A DNA stretch of 64,000 bases from RZYX01 sp036654375 (lineage in GTDB: Bacteria > Bacillota > Clostridia > Oscillospirales > Acutalibacteraceae): the NCBI GenBank assembly GCA_036654375.1, contig JAVVSD010000002.1, positions 1-64,000 on the forward strand. The letters are read 5' to 3'. The position numbers and the translations under genes are program-made. A model generated the notes under the pieces. The model searched no databases. It saw nothing but the letters and a program-made list of their open reading frames with translations, and was not told the origin of the DNA. Shown piece by piece: positions 54,874 through 63,550 of the stretch; the first letter of the stretch is position 1, and each line of letters opens with the position of its first letter.

Positions 54874-55595
54874 AAATTAAACTTCAAATTAAAGAAAAAC
54901 TTAAGCAATTGGTGCTTAAAATCAAAGGAATGCTCGGTATTGATGAAATAAACTACATAAATGGTCCTCAGACACTGCCAGCGCCACTTAAGAAAGACGA
55001 AGAACAAGAGATAATGAAAAGACTTGTCTTAGGTGACGAACAAGCCAGAGAGCCACTTATAACTCACAACTTAAGACTTGTAGTATATATAGCAAGAAAA
55101 TTTGAAGGTTCTGGTGTTGGAATTGAGGACCTTGTTTCTATCGGTACAATAGGTCTAATTAAGGCAGTTAATACCTTTTGTCCAGAAAAGAATATTAAGC
55201 TTGCAACTTATGCGTCAAGATGTATTGAAAATGAAATTTTAATGCATTTGAGAAAAACTAACACAATAAAACATGAAATTTCTATTGATGAGCCTTTAAA
55301 TATTGATTGGGACGGAAACGAACTTTTGCTTTCAGATATTCTTGGAAGTGAGCCAGATACGGTAAATAAGGGAATTGAGTATGAAGATGAAAAGAATTTA
55401 CTATATTTAACAATTGAGAAACTTTCCGACAGGGAAAAGCTTATAACGCAAATGAGATTTGGTATGGACGGACACAGAGAACACACTCAAAAAGAAGTTG
55501 CGGATATTTTGGGGATTTCTCAAAGCTATATTTCCAGACTTGAAAAAAAAATTATTGAACGGCTAAAAAAAGATATGGAAAAAAGTTTAAAATAA
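54870..55595 (+). CDS. sigE: RNA polymerase sigma-E factor (sporulation, mother cell)
   Basis: A 241-residue sigma-70-family factor. N-terminal pro-sequence of about 25-30 residues, region 2 (NLRLVVYIARKFEGSGVGIEDLVSIGTIGLIKAVNTF, about 68-104), region 4 with the HTH KEVADILGISQSYISRLEKKI (about 210-230). Controls mother-cell genes early in sporulation, including spoIIIA in known sporulators. The sigG gene, which often follows, is absent here; a ComEA-like gene comes next. Confidence 0.96.
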   Translation: MKIKLQIKEKLKQLVLKIKGMLGIDEINYINGPQTLPAPLKKDEEQEIMKRLVLGDEQAREPLITHNLRLVVYIARKFEGSGVGIEDLVSIGTIGLIKAVNTFCPEKNIKLATYASRCIENEILMHLRKTNTIKHEISIDEPLNIDWDGNELLLSDILGSEPDTVNKGIEYEDEKNLLYLTIEKLSDREKLITQMRFGMDGHREHTQKEVADILGISQSYISRLEKKIIERLKKDMEKSLK

Positions 55596-55684
55596 ACTAT
55601 CACAGAAAAATTTTATATGATATAATATCCAGTGTAATTTCAAATATTTTGCATATCATATTTTTTACACAGGAAGTGCTTTTG

Positions 55685-56113
55685 ATGAAAAAAGGACAGG
55701 AAGTTTATTTGATTTCACTTTCATTGGTGCTATTAGCGTCTATACTTATTTATCAGCTTTATAACAGTCCTGAACTAAGCCCGGCTGTAACTGAAAATCC
55801 CCCGGGAATTTCAAATGTTTCTGATACATCAATAAACACTTCAAGAAATAATAATAACGATGTAAAAGTGGCTTCTGAGGTAAAAAACAACATAAATAAT
55901 AGCAAACCTAATCTAAAGAAAAAGATAGTAAATATAAATACTGCGATGCTTGATGAACTTCTTAGCCTTGATGGAATAGGTGAGGTCAAAGCTAATGCAA
56001 TTATAGAATATAGGACAAAAAACGGTTCATTTAACAGCGTTGACGAACTGATAAATGTCAGTGGCATAGGGAAGAAAACATTGGATAAAATAAGAAATTA
56101 TGTAACAATATAG
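55685..56113 (+). CDS. ComEA-like helix-hairpin-helix protein
   Basis: A 142-residue protein: one N-terminal span (about 10-27), a polar Asn/Ser-rich linker, then two helix-hairpin-helix motifs at the C-terminus (NINTAMLDELLSLDGIGEVKA, about 80-100, and NVSGIGKKTLDKI). This is the ComEA layout, which binds DNA at the cell surface for uptake, but no comEC lies nearby, so natural competence is not shown. ATG 55685 has AGGAAG upstream; a frame from 55649 is rejected. Confidence 0.8.
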   Translation: MKKGQEVYLISLSLVLLASILIYQLYNSPELSPAVTENPPGISNVSDTSINTSRNNNNDVKVASEVKNNINNSKPNLKKKIVNINTAMLDELLSLDGIGEVKANAIIEYRTKNGSFNSVDELINVSGIGKKTLDKIRNYVTI

Positions 56114-56144
56114 TAATTAAGTTTAATTTACAGGAGAGAGAATT

Positions 56145-57560
56145 TTGGTTTTTTCAAGTCTAACATTCATATATATATTTCTACCTCTATGCTTTATTTT
56201 GTATTACAGCGTAAAAAGCATAGATTTAAAAAACATAGTTTTGCTCTCAATGTCATTGCTTTTTTATGCATGGGGTGAGCCAAAATGGATAATTGTATTA
56301 ATTATAAGTACATTTGTTGAGTATTGTGGTGGATTACTGATTGACAAATACCAGGGTACATGGAAGGCAAAAGTTGCACTCGGAGTGTCTGTTACAATTG
56401 CACTTTCATTTCTTGGGCTGTTTAAATATTATGATTTTTTTGCAACAACAACCAACAATCTTTTTGGGTCTGATATAACACTTTTAGGGTTTGGACTACC
56501 CATAGGAATATCATTTTATACTTTCCAAACGATAACATATTCGGTAGATGTTTTCAGAGGTCGTGCAAAGGTTCAAAAATCATTTTCAGATTTGCTATTA
56601 TATGTTTCTATGTTCCCACAGCTTATTGCTGGCCCGATTGTTCGATATGTTGATATTGATGAACAAATCAGGAATAGAAGTGTTGATGTTAAAAATGCAG
56701 CTTACGGAGTGACACGGTTTCTTATCGGTCTTGCAAAAAAGGCTTTGCTTGCAAACTTTGCTGGACAAATAGTTAAAGATTATCTCGTCGGTGACTTAAA
56801 TAAAATTTCTGTTGTTGGTGCTTGGATTGGAATTATAAGCTATACTTTACAGATATATTTCGATTTTTCGGGTTATTCTGATATGGCAATCGGTCTTGGA
56901 CATATGTTTGGATTTAAATATGTAGAAAACTTTAATTATCCATATATTGCAAAATCAGTTTCTGATTTTTGGAAAAGATGGCATATTTCACTTACAACAT
57001 TTTTTAGAGAATATGTTTATATTCCACTTGGTGGAAACAGAAAAAATCATGTACTTAACCTTTTAATTGTTTGGTTTTTGACTGGTATGTGGCATGGTGC
57101 AAGTTGGAACTTTATAATTTGGGGTCTTTATTATTTTGTATTTATTGTGATTGAGCGTCTTTTCCTTGGAAATATACTCGAAAAAATACCAAAATTCTTT
57201 TCGCATCTTTATACATTACTCGTTGTTATGATTGGATGGGTGTTTTTTTATTTTGATGATATCTCAAAGCTTAACCAGATGTTATCTATTATGTTTGGAT
57301 TTGGTGGCGTTTCATTTTCACATATTACTGATTCAACCTATATTATTAACAGATTACTATTTTTTATTATTGCAATAATCGCCTGTACTCCTGTTTCAGA
57401 ACGAGTTAAAAATGTAATTCAAAAACTTTCAAACAGAAATTTATTTTGCCAAATCATTGCAGACATAATTGTTATAGCATTTAATATATTGTTGCTTGTA
57501 ATTTGCACTGCTGCTCTTGTTGGAACAAGCTATAACCCGTTTTTATACTTTAGGTTTTGA
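56145..57560 (+). CDS. MBOAT family O-acyltransferase
   Basis: A 471-residue polytopic acyltransferase of the membrane-bound O-acyltransferase family (AlgI/DltB-like). Family segments: LPIGISFYTFQTITYSVDVFRG, FPQLIAGPIVRY, FWKRWHISLTTFFREYVYIPLGG and the catalytic His in GMWHGASWNFIIWG (about 316-329). Acetylates a wall polysaccharide or similar outside the cell with a partner that is usually a DHHW/AlgX-like protein; here the partner gene is a stub. Start is TTG 56145 after CAGGAGAG. Confidence 0.9.
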   Translation: MVFSSLTFIYIFLPLCFILYYSVKSIDLKNIVLLSMSLLFYAWGEPKWIIVLIISTFVEYCGGLLIDKYQGTWKAKVALGVSVTIALSFLGLFKYYDFFATTTNNLFGSDITLLGFGLPIGISFYTFQTITYSVDVFRGRAKVQKSFSDLLLYVSMFPQLIAGPIVRYVDIDEQIRNRSVDVKNAAYGVTRFLIGLAKKALLANFAGQIVKDYLVGDLNKISVVGAWIGIISYTLQIYFDFSGYSDMAIGLGHMFGFKYVENFNYPYIAKSVSDFWKRWHISLTTFFREYVYIPLGGNRKNHVLNLLIVWFLTGMWHGASWNFIIWGLYYFVFIVIERLFLGNILEKIPKFFSHLYTLLVVMIGWVFFYFDDISKLNQMLSIMFGFGGVSFSHITDSTYIINRLLFFIIAIIACTPVSERVKNVIQKLSNRNLFCQIIADIIVIAFNILLLVICTAALVGTSYNPFLYFRF

Positions 57561-57571
57561 GGTGATTTTTT

Positions 57572-57964
57572 ATGTTTAAACAATTCAATATGAATTTTAA
57601 ATTTTTTTCAAAGTTAGCTGTGATTTTTTTTGTTGCACCAATAATTATAATGGGCTTTATAAGTGCAATAGACAGGGATAAAACAATATCTGAAGAAGAA
57701 AACAGAGCATTAAGACAAAAACCAGAGTTCAGCTTTTCAGCTCTTATGAGTGGTGAGCTTATGAGAAATTTTGACGAGTATTATTCAGATACATTTCCTA
57801 AACGAAGTGGATTTATGAAAATAAGCAAAAAAATAACTGCACTTTTTTCACAAAATGCAGCGGGGAAAGACGATATAGTAATAATTAACCGTGATGGTGA
57901 TGATGGAGATTTTGGTGGAGAAGCAATTTTGGAAGATAAGGACTGGATGAAGAAAACAGAATAA
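57572..57964 (+). CDS. Truncated DHHW/AlgX-like partner of the MBOAT protein
   Basis: A 130-residue protein that resembles only the N-terminus of DHHW/AlgX-like extracytoplasmic proteins: one span (about 10-32), then ISEEENRALRQKPEFSFSALMSG and NFDEYYSDTFPKRSGFM, a known N-terminal pattern, then an acidic tail (DGDDGDFGGEAI). Family members have about 380 residues with a hydrolase-like domain; none of that follows, only a 18-nt gap to the next gene. It may be a real short form or a remnant. Eleven nt after the MBOAT gene. Confidence 0.65.
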   Translation: MFKQFNMNFKFFSKLAVIFFVAPIIIMGFISAIDRDKTISEEENRALRQKPEFSFSALMSGELMRNFDEYYSDTFPKRSGFMKISKKITALFSQNAAGKDDIVIINRDGDDGDFGGEAILEDKDWMKKTE

Positions 57965-57982
57965 TATAGGGGAGAGTATTTA

Positions 57983-58843
57983 GTGCAATATGTAATTATG
58001 GATTTGGAGTGGAACACAGCATATTCACATCGATTTGGAAAATACATTAATGAAATAATCGAAATAGGTGCAATTATGCTTGACGAAAACAGGGAAACGG
58101 TTTCAACATTTTCAAGTTTTATCAAGCCTCAAATTGAAAAAAAGCTGCGTTCAAGAGTAAAAATACTTACTAACATAACTAACGATGATATAAGTGATGG
58201 CGAGTCTTTCCTAACGGTATTAGAAAATTTTAACAGCTGGGTAGGGGAGGAAGAAACAATTTTTTTGTCTTGGGGTAACATGGATATTCGTGTTATGATT
58301 GACAATATTCAGTATTTTAAAGGTATTTCAATGATTCCTTTCATAGAATATTATGTTGATTTGCAAGACTACTGCATGGATATGATGAGACTTCCAAAAT
58401 CACAACAATTAGGTCTTAATAACGCTGCAGATGCCCTTAATATCAACTTAGATGACTTAATACTTCACAGGGCATTGACAGATAGCGAGATTTCTGGAGA
58501 ATGCTTTAAAAAGCTGTATAATAAAGATGATTTTATAAAGCGTATAAAAAAATGTGACAATGAATACTATGATAGGCTGTTTTTTAAGCCATATGTAATT
58601 TCAAATATTGATGATCCACTTGTCGATAAAAGCATTATGAACTGCAAGTGTGCTGAGTGTGGCCAAGTTGCAAAAAAAATTGATAATTGGAAGTATGTTA
58701 ATGGCTCATTCAGAGCATTTTATTTTTGTAAAAATTGTAATGTAAAAATTCGTGTAAACATACAATTTAAGAAGTATTATGATAGGGTAAATGTTAAAAA
58801 ATCAGCCATTATAATTCAGCAAAAAGAACAAGAGAGTATATAA
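57983..58843 (+). CDS. DEDDh-type 3'-5' exonuclease-like protein with zinc ribbon
   Basis: A 286-residue protein: RNase H-fold exonuclease domain with MDLEWNT (Asp-x-Glu, about 6-12), the SWGNMDIRVM region (about 95-104) and HRALTDSE (about 160-167), the DEDDh pattern. The tail (about 215-260) has CKCAEC and CKNC, a zinc-ribbon. KapD/sporulation-inhibitor-like exonucleases share the core; substrate is unknown. Start GTG 57983 has GGGGAGAG upstream. Confidence 0.8.
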   Translation: MQYVIMDLEWNTAYSHRFGKYINEIIEIGAIMLDENRETVSTFSSFIKPQIEKKLRSRVKILTNITNDDISDGESFLTVLENFNSWVGEEETIFLSWGNMDIRVMIDNIQYFKGISMIPFIEYYVDLQDYCMDMMRLPKSQQLGLNNAADALNINLDDLILHRALTDSEISGECFKKLYNKDDFIKRIKKCDNEYYDRLFFKPYVISNIDDPLVDKSIMNCKCAECGQVAKKIDNWKYVNGSFRAFYFCKNCNVKIRVNIQFKKYYDRVNVKKSAIIIQQKEQESI

Positions 58844-58877
58844 AAACATCAGATGCAAAATGCGTCTGATGTTTTTT
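58842..58877. terminator. Bidirectional terminator
   Basis: AAAAACATCAGATGC pairs with GCGTCTGATGTTTTT (one wobble), 6-nt loop; A-run and T-run on both sides serve the convergent units. Confidence 0.92.
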
Positions 58878-58903
58878 AAATCACAAATATTAAAAATTTA
58901 ATC

Positions 58904-59365
58904 TTAATTAAATGCTTTATTTAAAGCTTGGATAGCTGATTCCGCATCTGACTTCACAACTAATAAAGAAATATCAATTTCTGAAGTTGTAACCATAATA
59001 ATGCTTGTGTTTTCTTTTGCAAGCGTTTCAAATACTTTTGACACAACTCCAGGCTGCCCACGCATTGCATCTCCAAGAATTGATATTTTACTGTTTCCAC
59101 TGCTAACATTAATTTTAATATTAGTATTCAGTTCTCTGAACTTGCCTGCAATAACAAGTATTTTTGCAAAATCATCAGAGCTGACAGTAAAAGACAAATT
59201 CGTTGTATTACCAATAGATGGAGTTTGAGAAATCATATCAATATCAATATTTGCCTTTGAAATCATCTCAAAAATTTGTGAAATGATTTTTACATCAGCA
59301 GTGGAGTCCTGCAGTGATATTAGGGTAACATCTTCTGTTAATGTAATGTTTTCAATAATTTTCAT
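58904..59365 (-). CDS. Stand-alone ACT-domain protein (aspartokinase regulatory-subunit-like)
   Basis: A 153-residue protein consisting of two ACT domains, matching the C-terminal regulatory region of aspartokinase: ANIDIDMISQTPS, TNLSFTV, then GNSKISILGDAMRGQPGVVSKVFETLA and IIMVTTSEIDISLLV. No kinase domain is present, and no catalytic aspartokinase gene is in the window. It is the last gene of asd-dapA-dapB, so it may bind lysine or an intermediate and act on an aspartokinase elsewhere. GGAGT precedes the ATG. Confidence 0.85.
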   Translation of the reverse strand: MKIIENITLTEDVTLISLQDSTADVKIISQIFEMISKANIDIDMISQTPSIGNTTNLSFTVSSDDFAKILVIAGKFRELNTNIKINVSSGNSKISILGDAMRGQPGVVSKVFETLAKENTSIIMVTTSEIDISLLVVKSDAESAIQALNKAFN

Positions 59366-59385
59366 TTCTAAAACTCCTTTTATTA

Positions 59386-60141
59386 TTAGTCATCAATTAA
59401 ATCGCTCATTGAGTAAAGACCTGCTGGTTTGCCACACATATAAAGAGCTGCATTAATTGAACCCATTGCAAAAATTTCTTTTGACATCGCACTGTGAGAA
59501 ATTTTAATAATCTCGTCATGTCCCGCAAAAATTATTTCATGTTCACCAACTATTGTGCCACCACGAACTGCATGGATTCCTATTTCATTTTTTTCTCTTT
59601 TAGCTCTTTTTGAATGTCTGTCAAATTCATAAGTCGGAGGATTTTCAAGTTGCTCAGAAATAGCATTTGCAAGCATTAGTGCAGTACCGCTTGGTGCATC
59701 AATTTTCTGATTATGATGAGCCTCAACAATCTCAATATCAAATGATGTTCCAAGGACTTTTGCTGCTTTTGAAGCGAGTTCTTTGACAAGATTAACACCT
59801 AAAGACATATTTGCAGAGAAAAATATTGGAACTTGCTTTGAAGCAATATTAATACTTTCAATCTGTTCTTTTGATAATCCCGTTGTTGCAATTACCATTG
59901 GCGTATTTGTTTTAATTCCATATTTCAAAAGCTTTTCGAGTGAGGATGGATGCGAAAAGTCAATTATAACATCAGCTTTTTTACTGAATTTATCAATTGA
60001 GGTGTATACATCAAAAGAACAATTACCATTATCTGAGGTATCAATTCCTGCAATAATATTACAATCGTTTCTTTCCGTTAAACAATTTGCAATAACTTTA
60101 CCCATTTTACCATTACATCCACTAAGAATGATGCTTTTCAT
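59386..60141 (-). CDS. dapB: 4-hydroxy-tetrahydrodipicolinate reductase
   Basis: Second committed step of lysine/diaminopimelate synthesis, also on the path to spore dipicolinate. 251 residues, with the NAD(P) motif SGCNGKMGK (about 7-15), the substrate motif EAHHNQKIDAPSGTAL (about 140-155) and RGGTIVGEHEI. Overlaps none of its neighbours: dapA is 21 nt upstream, the ACT gene 20 nt downstream. Confidence 0.96.
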   Translation of the reverse strand: MKSIILSGCNGKMGKVIANCLTERNDCNIIAGIDTSDNGNCSFDVYTSIDKFSKKADVIIDFSHPSSLEKLLKYGIKTNTPMVIATTGLSKEQIESINIASKQVPIFFSANMSLGVNLVKELASKAAKVLGTSFDIEIVEAHHNQKIDAPSGTALMLANAISEQLENPPTYEFDRHSKRAKREKNEIGIHAVRGGTIVGEHEIIFAGHDEIIKISHSAMSKEIFAMGSINAALYMCGKPAGLYSMSDLIDD

Positions 60142-60162
60142 GATTTCACATCCTTAAAATAA

Positions 60163-61050
60163 TCAAATTAAGTTATATTTAATAAGTGTATCTTTAAGTT
60201 TTTGCCTTGCGGAATCAGAAAGCGGTGCAAGTGGCATACGACATTCCCCAACATCAAATCCCATCATTATAAGTGCTTCCTTAACCGGAATTGGGTTAAC
60301 ATCCATAAACAAACTGTTGCAAAGCTCAAGATATTCAAGTTGAAGCTTTGCACTGCCTTTAACATCGCCATCAAGAAATTTGTGTGCAATGTCACTTGTT
60401 ACTCTTGGAATAACATTGGACATAACAGAAATAACGCCCTTAACTCCAAGTGACATAAATGATGTAATCTGATCGTCATTTCCTGAATAAATGTCAAGAT
60501 TGTCGCCACAAAGTGAAATTGTTTTTGCAAGAGCCGAAATATCACTATTTGCCTCTTTTGCTGCAACGATTCTTTCATGCTTAGCAAGCTCAACATATGT
60601 TTCAGGCTTAATGTTAACACCTGTTCTGCTTGGAACATTATAAAGAATAATTGGAGTTGAAACTCTGTCTGCTATGTAATTGTACTGACGAATCAGACCA
60701 CTTTGAGATGTTTTATTGTAATAAGGTGTAACTAAAAGAAGTGCATCAGCTCCTGCCTCCTCAGCTTCATTTGAAAGCTTAAGGCAATAGGCTGTGTCAT
60801 TACTGCCAGTACCAGCAATGACAGGCACACGCCCACCAACATGAGCAACAGTAAAGCGGATTGCTTCTGAGTGTTCGTCGTGGTCAAGTGTTGAGCTTTC
60901 ACCAGTAGTTCCGCAAATAATAATGGAGTCTGTTCCATTATCAATCTGTCTGTCAATGAGTTTACCAAGTAAATTATAATTTATTTTATTATCCTTATCA
61001 AACGGGGTAACAATAGCAACACCGGCACCTGTAAAAATTGTGTTTTTCAT
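60163..61050 (-). CDS. dapA: 4-hydroxy-tetrahydrodipicolinate synthase
   Basis: Condenses aspartate semialdehyde with pyruvate. 295 residues: ICGTTGES (about 45-52), LYNVPSRTGVNI (about 135-146) and the Schiff-base Lys in IVAAKEANSD (about 158-167). GGAGG precedes the ATG. 17 nt from asd. Confidence 0.97.
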   Translation of the reverse strand: MKNTIFTGAGVAIVTPFDKDNKINYNLLGKLIDRQIDNGTDSIIICGTTGESSTLDHDEHSEAIRFTVAHVGGRVPVIAGTGSNDTAYCLKLSNEAEEAGADALLLVTPYYNKTSQSGLIRQYNYIADRVSTPIILYNVPSRTGVNIKPETYVELAKHERIVAAKEANSDISALAKTISLCGDNLDIYSGNDDQITSFMSLGVKGVISVMSNVIPRVTSDIAHKFLDGDVKGSAKLQLEYLELCNSLFMDVNPIPVKEALIMMGFDVGECRMPLAPLSDSARQKLKDTLIKYNLI

Positions 61051-61067
61051 AAATATTTACCTCCAAG

Positions 61068-62150
61068 TTAATCAATATATCCTTCTGCACAAAGAAGCTC
61101 CGCCATAAGAACTGCGCCGCCTGCGGCACCTCTTAATGTGTTATGTGAAAGGCATACAAATTTGTAATCATATTGTGTATCTTCTCTTAAACGACCAACT
61201 GAAATTGCCATTCCGTTTTCAAGGTTACGCTGAATCTTTGTTTGTGGATAATTATCATCAACAAAATAGTTAAGAAACTGCTTTGGTGCACTTGGAAGGT
61301 CAAGTTCCTGTGCGCGACCTTTAAAATTTTTCCAAACTTCTAAAATTTCATCTTTGCTTGGTTTGTTTTCAAATCTCACAAAAACTGCACCAAGGTGACC
61401 GTTTGAAACAGGAACGCGAATGCACTGAGCCGTGAAATTTGGCGATGTTGAGGGAATAATTTCATTTCCTTCAATATGACCCCAAATTTTTAGTGGTTCT
61501 TTTTCTGATTTTTCTTCTTCTCCGCCAATGAATGGAATGACATTGTCAACCATTTCTGGCCAAGTTTCAAATGTTTTTCCTGCTCCTGAAATTGCCTGAT
61601 AAGTACAAACAAGAACATCTTTAACGCCAAACTTTGAAAGAGGGAATATGGCAGGGACATAGCTTTGAAGTGAACAGTTTGATTTAACTGCAACAAATCC
61701 ACGCTTGGTTCCAAGTCTTTCTCTCTGTGCGGGAATAATCTTTACATGGTCAGCATTAAGCTCTGGAACAATCATTGGAACATCTGGTGTGTGTCTGTGA
61801 GCGCTATTATTTGAAATAACAGGACATTCAGCCTTTGCATAAGCGTACTCAAGCTCTTTAGTTGCTTCCTTATCAAGGTCAATAGCACAAAATACAAAGT
61901 CAACACTTTTTGCAATTTTTTCAATATCTTTCATTGCATCTAAAACAATTATATCTTCCATTGATTTTGGCATTGGCATATCTTCAATTGCCCAACGATT
62001 ACCGACAGCTTCTTTATAAGTTCTTCCTGCTGAACGAGAACTCGCAGCAATTATTTTAACATCAAACCAAGGGTGATTTTCAAGTATGGTTGCAAATCTT
62101 TGACCAACCATTCCTGTTCCACCAATAATACCAACCTTAAACTTTTTCAT
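61068..62150 (-). CDS. asd: Aspartate-semialdehyde dehydrogenase
   Basis: Reduces aspartyl phosphate to aspartate semialdehyde. 360 residues, with the NADP motif GIIGGTGMVGQRF (about 7-19) and the catalytic Cys in VKSNCSLQS (about 155-163). The sequence fits the archaeal/fungal-like ASADH group more than the usual bacterial one. First gene under the lysine riboswitch; GGAGG precedes ATG 62150. Confidence 0.95.
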   Translation of the reverse strand: MKKFKVGIIGGTGMVGQRFATILENHPWFDVKIIAASSRSAGRTYKEAVGNRWAIEDMPMPKSMEDIIVLDAMKDIEKIAKSVDFVFCAIDLDKEATKELEYAYAKAECPVISNNSAHRHTPDVPMIVPELNADHVKIIPAQRERLGTKRGFVAVKSNCSLQSYVPAIFPLSKFGVKDVLVCTYQAISGAGKTFETWPEMVDNVIPFIGGEEEKSEKEPLKIWGHIEGNEIIPSTSPNFTAQCIRVPVSNGHLGAVFVRFENKPSKDEILEVWKNFKGRAQELDLPSAPKQFLNYFVDDNYPQTKIQRNLENGMAISVGRLREDTQYDYKFVCLSHNTLRGAAGGAVLMAELLCAEGYID

Positions 62151-62189
62151 ACTGAACTACCTCCAATTTTGACAAATATCTGTATAATA

Positions 62190-62212
62190 TAAAAAACCGG
62201 TTGAAAACCGGT
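62190..62212 (-). terminator. Expression-platform terminator of the lysine riboswitch
   Basis: Minus strand: ACCGGTT, 3-nt loop, AACCGGT, then T6. It lies between aptamer and asd, so lysine binding should favour early termination. Confidence 0.88.
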
Positions 62213-62445
62213 CATCATTGCAATATAATATGAGAAGCGTAGATTTTAGGTTTTAACCTAAAAAGTGATAGCACTCCATCAACACAATGATGACAGTTGC
62301 ATAGCTGTTAACTATACACCCAGTAGCACAACTTCCGAAAGCTGAATTACTTCGGCGGCATTTCCTTTCACACTTTTTCAAAGGGATTCGGAACCCTAAA
62401 AATGCTAATTTTAAATGACGCACCTCTATCTAAAAAGATATTAAA
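62213..62445 (-). ncRNA. Lysine riboswitch (L box)
   Basis: On the minus strand the leader shows the L-box landmarks in order: AGATAGAGGTGCG, GTGTGAAAGG, GCCGCCGAAG, CTGGGTGT, AACTGTCAT and GGAGTGCTATC, closely matching the Bacillus lysC leader. This is a transcriptional OFF switch for asd-dapA-dapB-ACT when lysine is high. Confidence 0.93.
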
Positions 62446-62453
62446 TTACAGAT

Positions 62454-62482
62454 ATAATAACACTATAATACCCTTTAGTCAA
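62454..62482 (-). promoter_or_regulatory. Promoter of the lysine-riboswitch operon
   Basis: Minus strand: TTGACT, 17 nt, TATTAT with a TG extended -10, a few bases before the aptamer. Confidence 0.75.
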
Positions 62483-62516
62483 ACATTTTATTATAAAAAC
62501 TTATTTGGGAGATATT

Positions 62517-63542
62517 ATGAAAAAAAGCGATTTTTACTATGATTTGCCTGAACAATTGATTGCTCAACATCCACTTGAAAAGCGAGATAATTCAAGAATG
62601 ATGCATCTTTTTAGGAACAGCGGAGAAATTGAACATAAGCACTTCTCGGATGTAATAGATTATATGAATGAAGGCGACTGTTTAATACTAAATAATACAA
62701 GGGTTTTACCTGCAAGATTATATGGTACTAAAGAAGAAACAGGCGCAATTGTTGAATTCCTTCTTTTAAGCCAAAAAGAACAAGATGTTTGGGAAGTAAT
62801 TACAGGACCTGGAAAGCGCGCAAAAAAAGGTGCAAAATTTACTTTTGGCAACAGCATTTTAAAGGCAGAAGTGCTTGATGTTTTGCCTGATGGAAACAGA
62901 GTTGTAAAGTTTTGCTATGATGGAAATTTTTTTAATATACTTGACAAAATTGGTCAAATGCCGTTGCCACATTATATTACTGAAAAGCTTGAAGATAACG
63001 AAAGATATCAAACTGTATATTCAAAGGAGCTTGGGTCAGCAGCTGCTCCAACAGCAGGGCTGCATTTTACCGATGAGCTTCTTAAAAAAATTAAGCAAAA
63101 AGGAATTAATATTGGTTATGTTACACTTCATGTAGGTCTTGGCACATTTAGACCTGTCAAAGCTGATAACATTGAAGACCATAAAATGCATTCAGAGCAT
63201 TACTGGCTTCCAAAGGAAACAGCAGAGATAATAAATACAACCAAAAATAATGGGAAAAGAGTTATTGCTGTTGGGACAACTTGTTGCAGAACTCTTGAGT
63301 CGGTTGCATCAAAACTTGGAAAAATTGAAGAGTTTGAAGACTGGACTAACATATTTATTTATCCAGGATATGAATTTAAGTGTATTGATGCTCTTATAAC
63401 TAATTTCCATTTGCCAGAAAGCACACTTATAATGCTCGTCAGTGCATTTTGTGGTTATGATAATACAATGAATGCTTATAAAACAGCGGTTGATGAAGAG
63501 TACAGATTTTTTAGCTTTGGAGATTCCATGTTTATTTCATAG
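62517..63542 (+). CDS. queA: S-adenosylmethionine:tRNA ribosyltransferase-isomerase
   Basis: Queuosine synthesis: adds the epoxycyclopentane moiety to preQ1 in tRNA. 341 residues. Motifs: DFYYDLPEQLIAQHPLEKRDNSRMM at the N-terminus, AAPTAGLHFTDELL (about 177-190), VTLHVGLGTFRPV (about 202-214), and TNFHLPESTLIMLVSAF. ATG 62517 follows GGGAGA; a longer TTG frame from 62505 is rejected. Followed after 8 nt by tgt. Confidence 0.96.
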   Translation: MKKSDFYYDLPEQLIAQHPLEKRDNSRMMHLFRNSGEIEHKHFSDVIDYMNEGDCLILNNTRVLPARLYGTKEETGAIVEFLLLSQKEQDVWEVITGPGKRAKKGAKFTFGNSILKAEVLDVLPDGNRVVKFCYDGNFFNILDKIGQMPLPHYITEKLEDNERYQTVYSKELGSAAAPTAGLHFTDELLKKIKQKGINIGYVTLHVGLGTFRPVKADNIEDHKMHSEHYWLPKETAEIINTTKNNGKRVIAVGTTCCRTLESVASKLGKIEEFEDWTNIFIYPGYEFKCIDALITNFHLPESTLIMLVSAFCGYDNTMNAYKTAVDEEYRFFSFGDSMFIS

Positions 63543-63550
63543 GGGGATAT

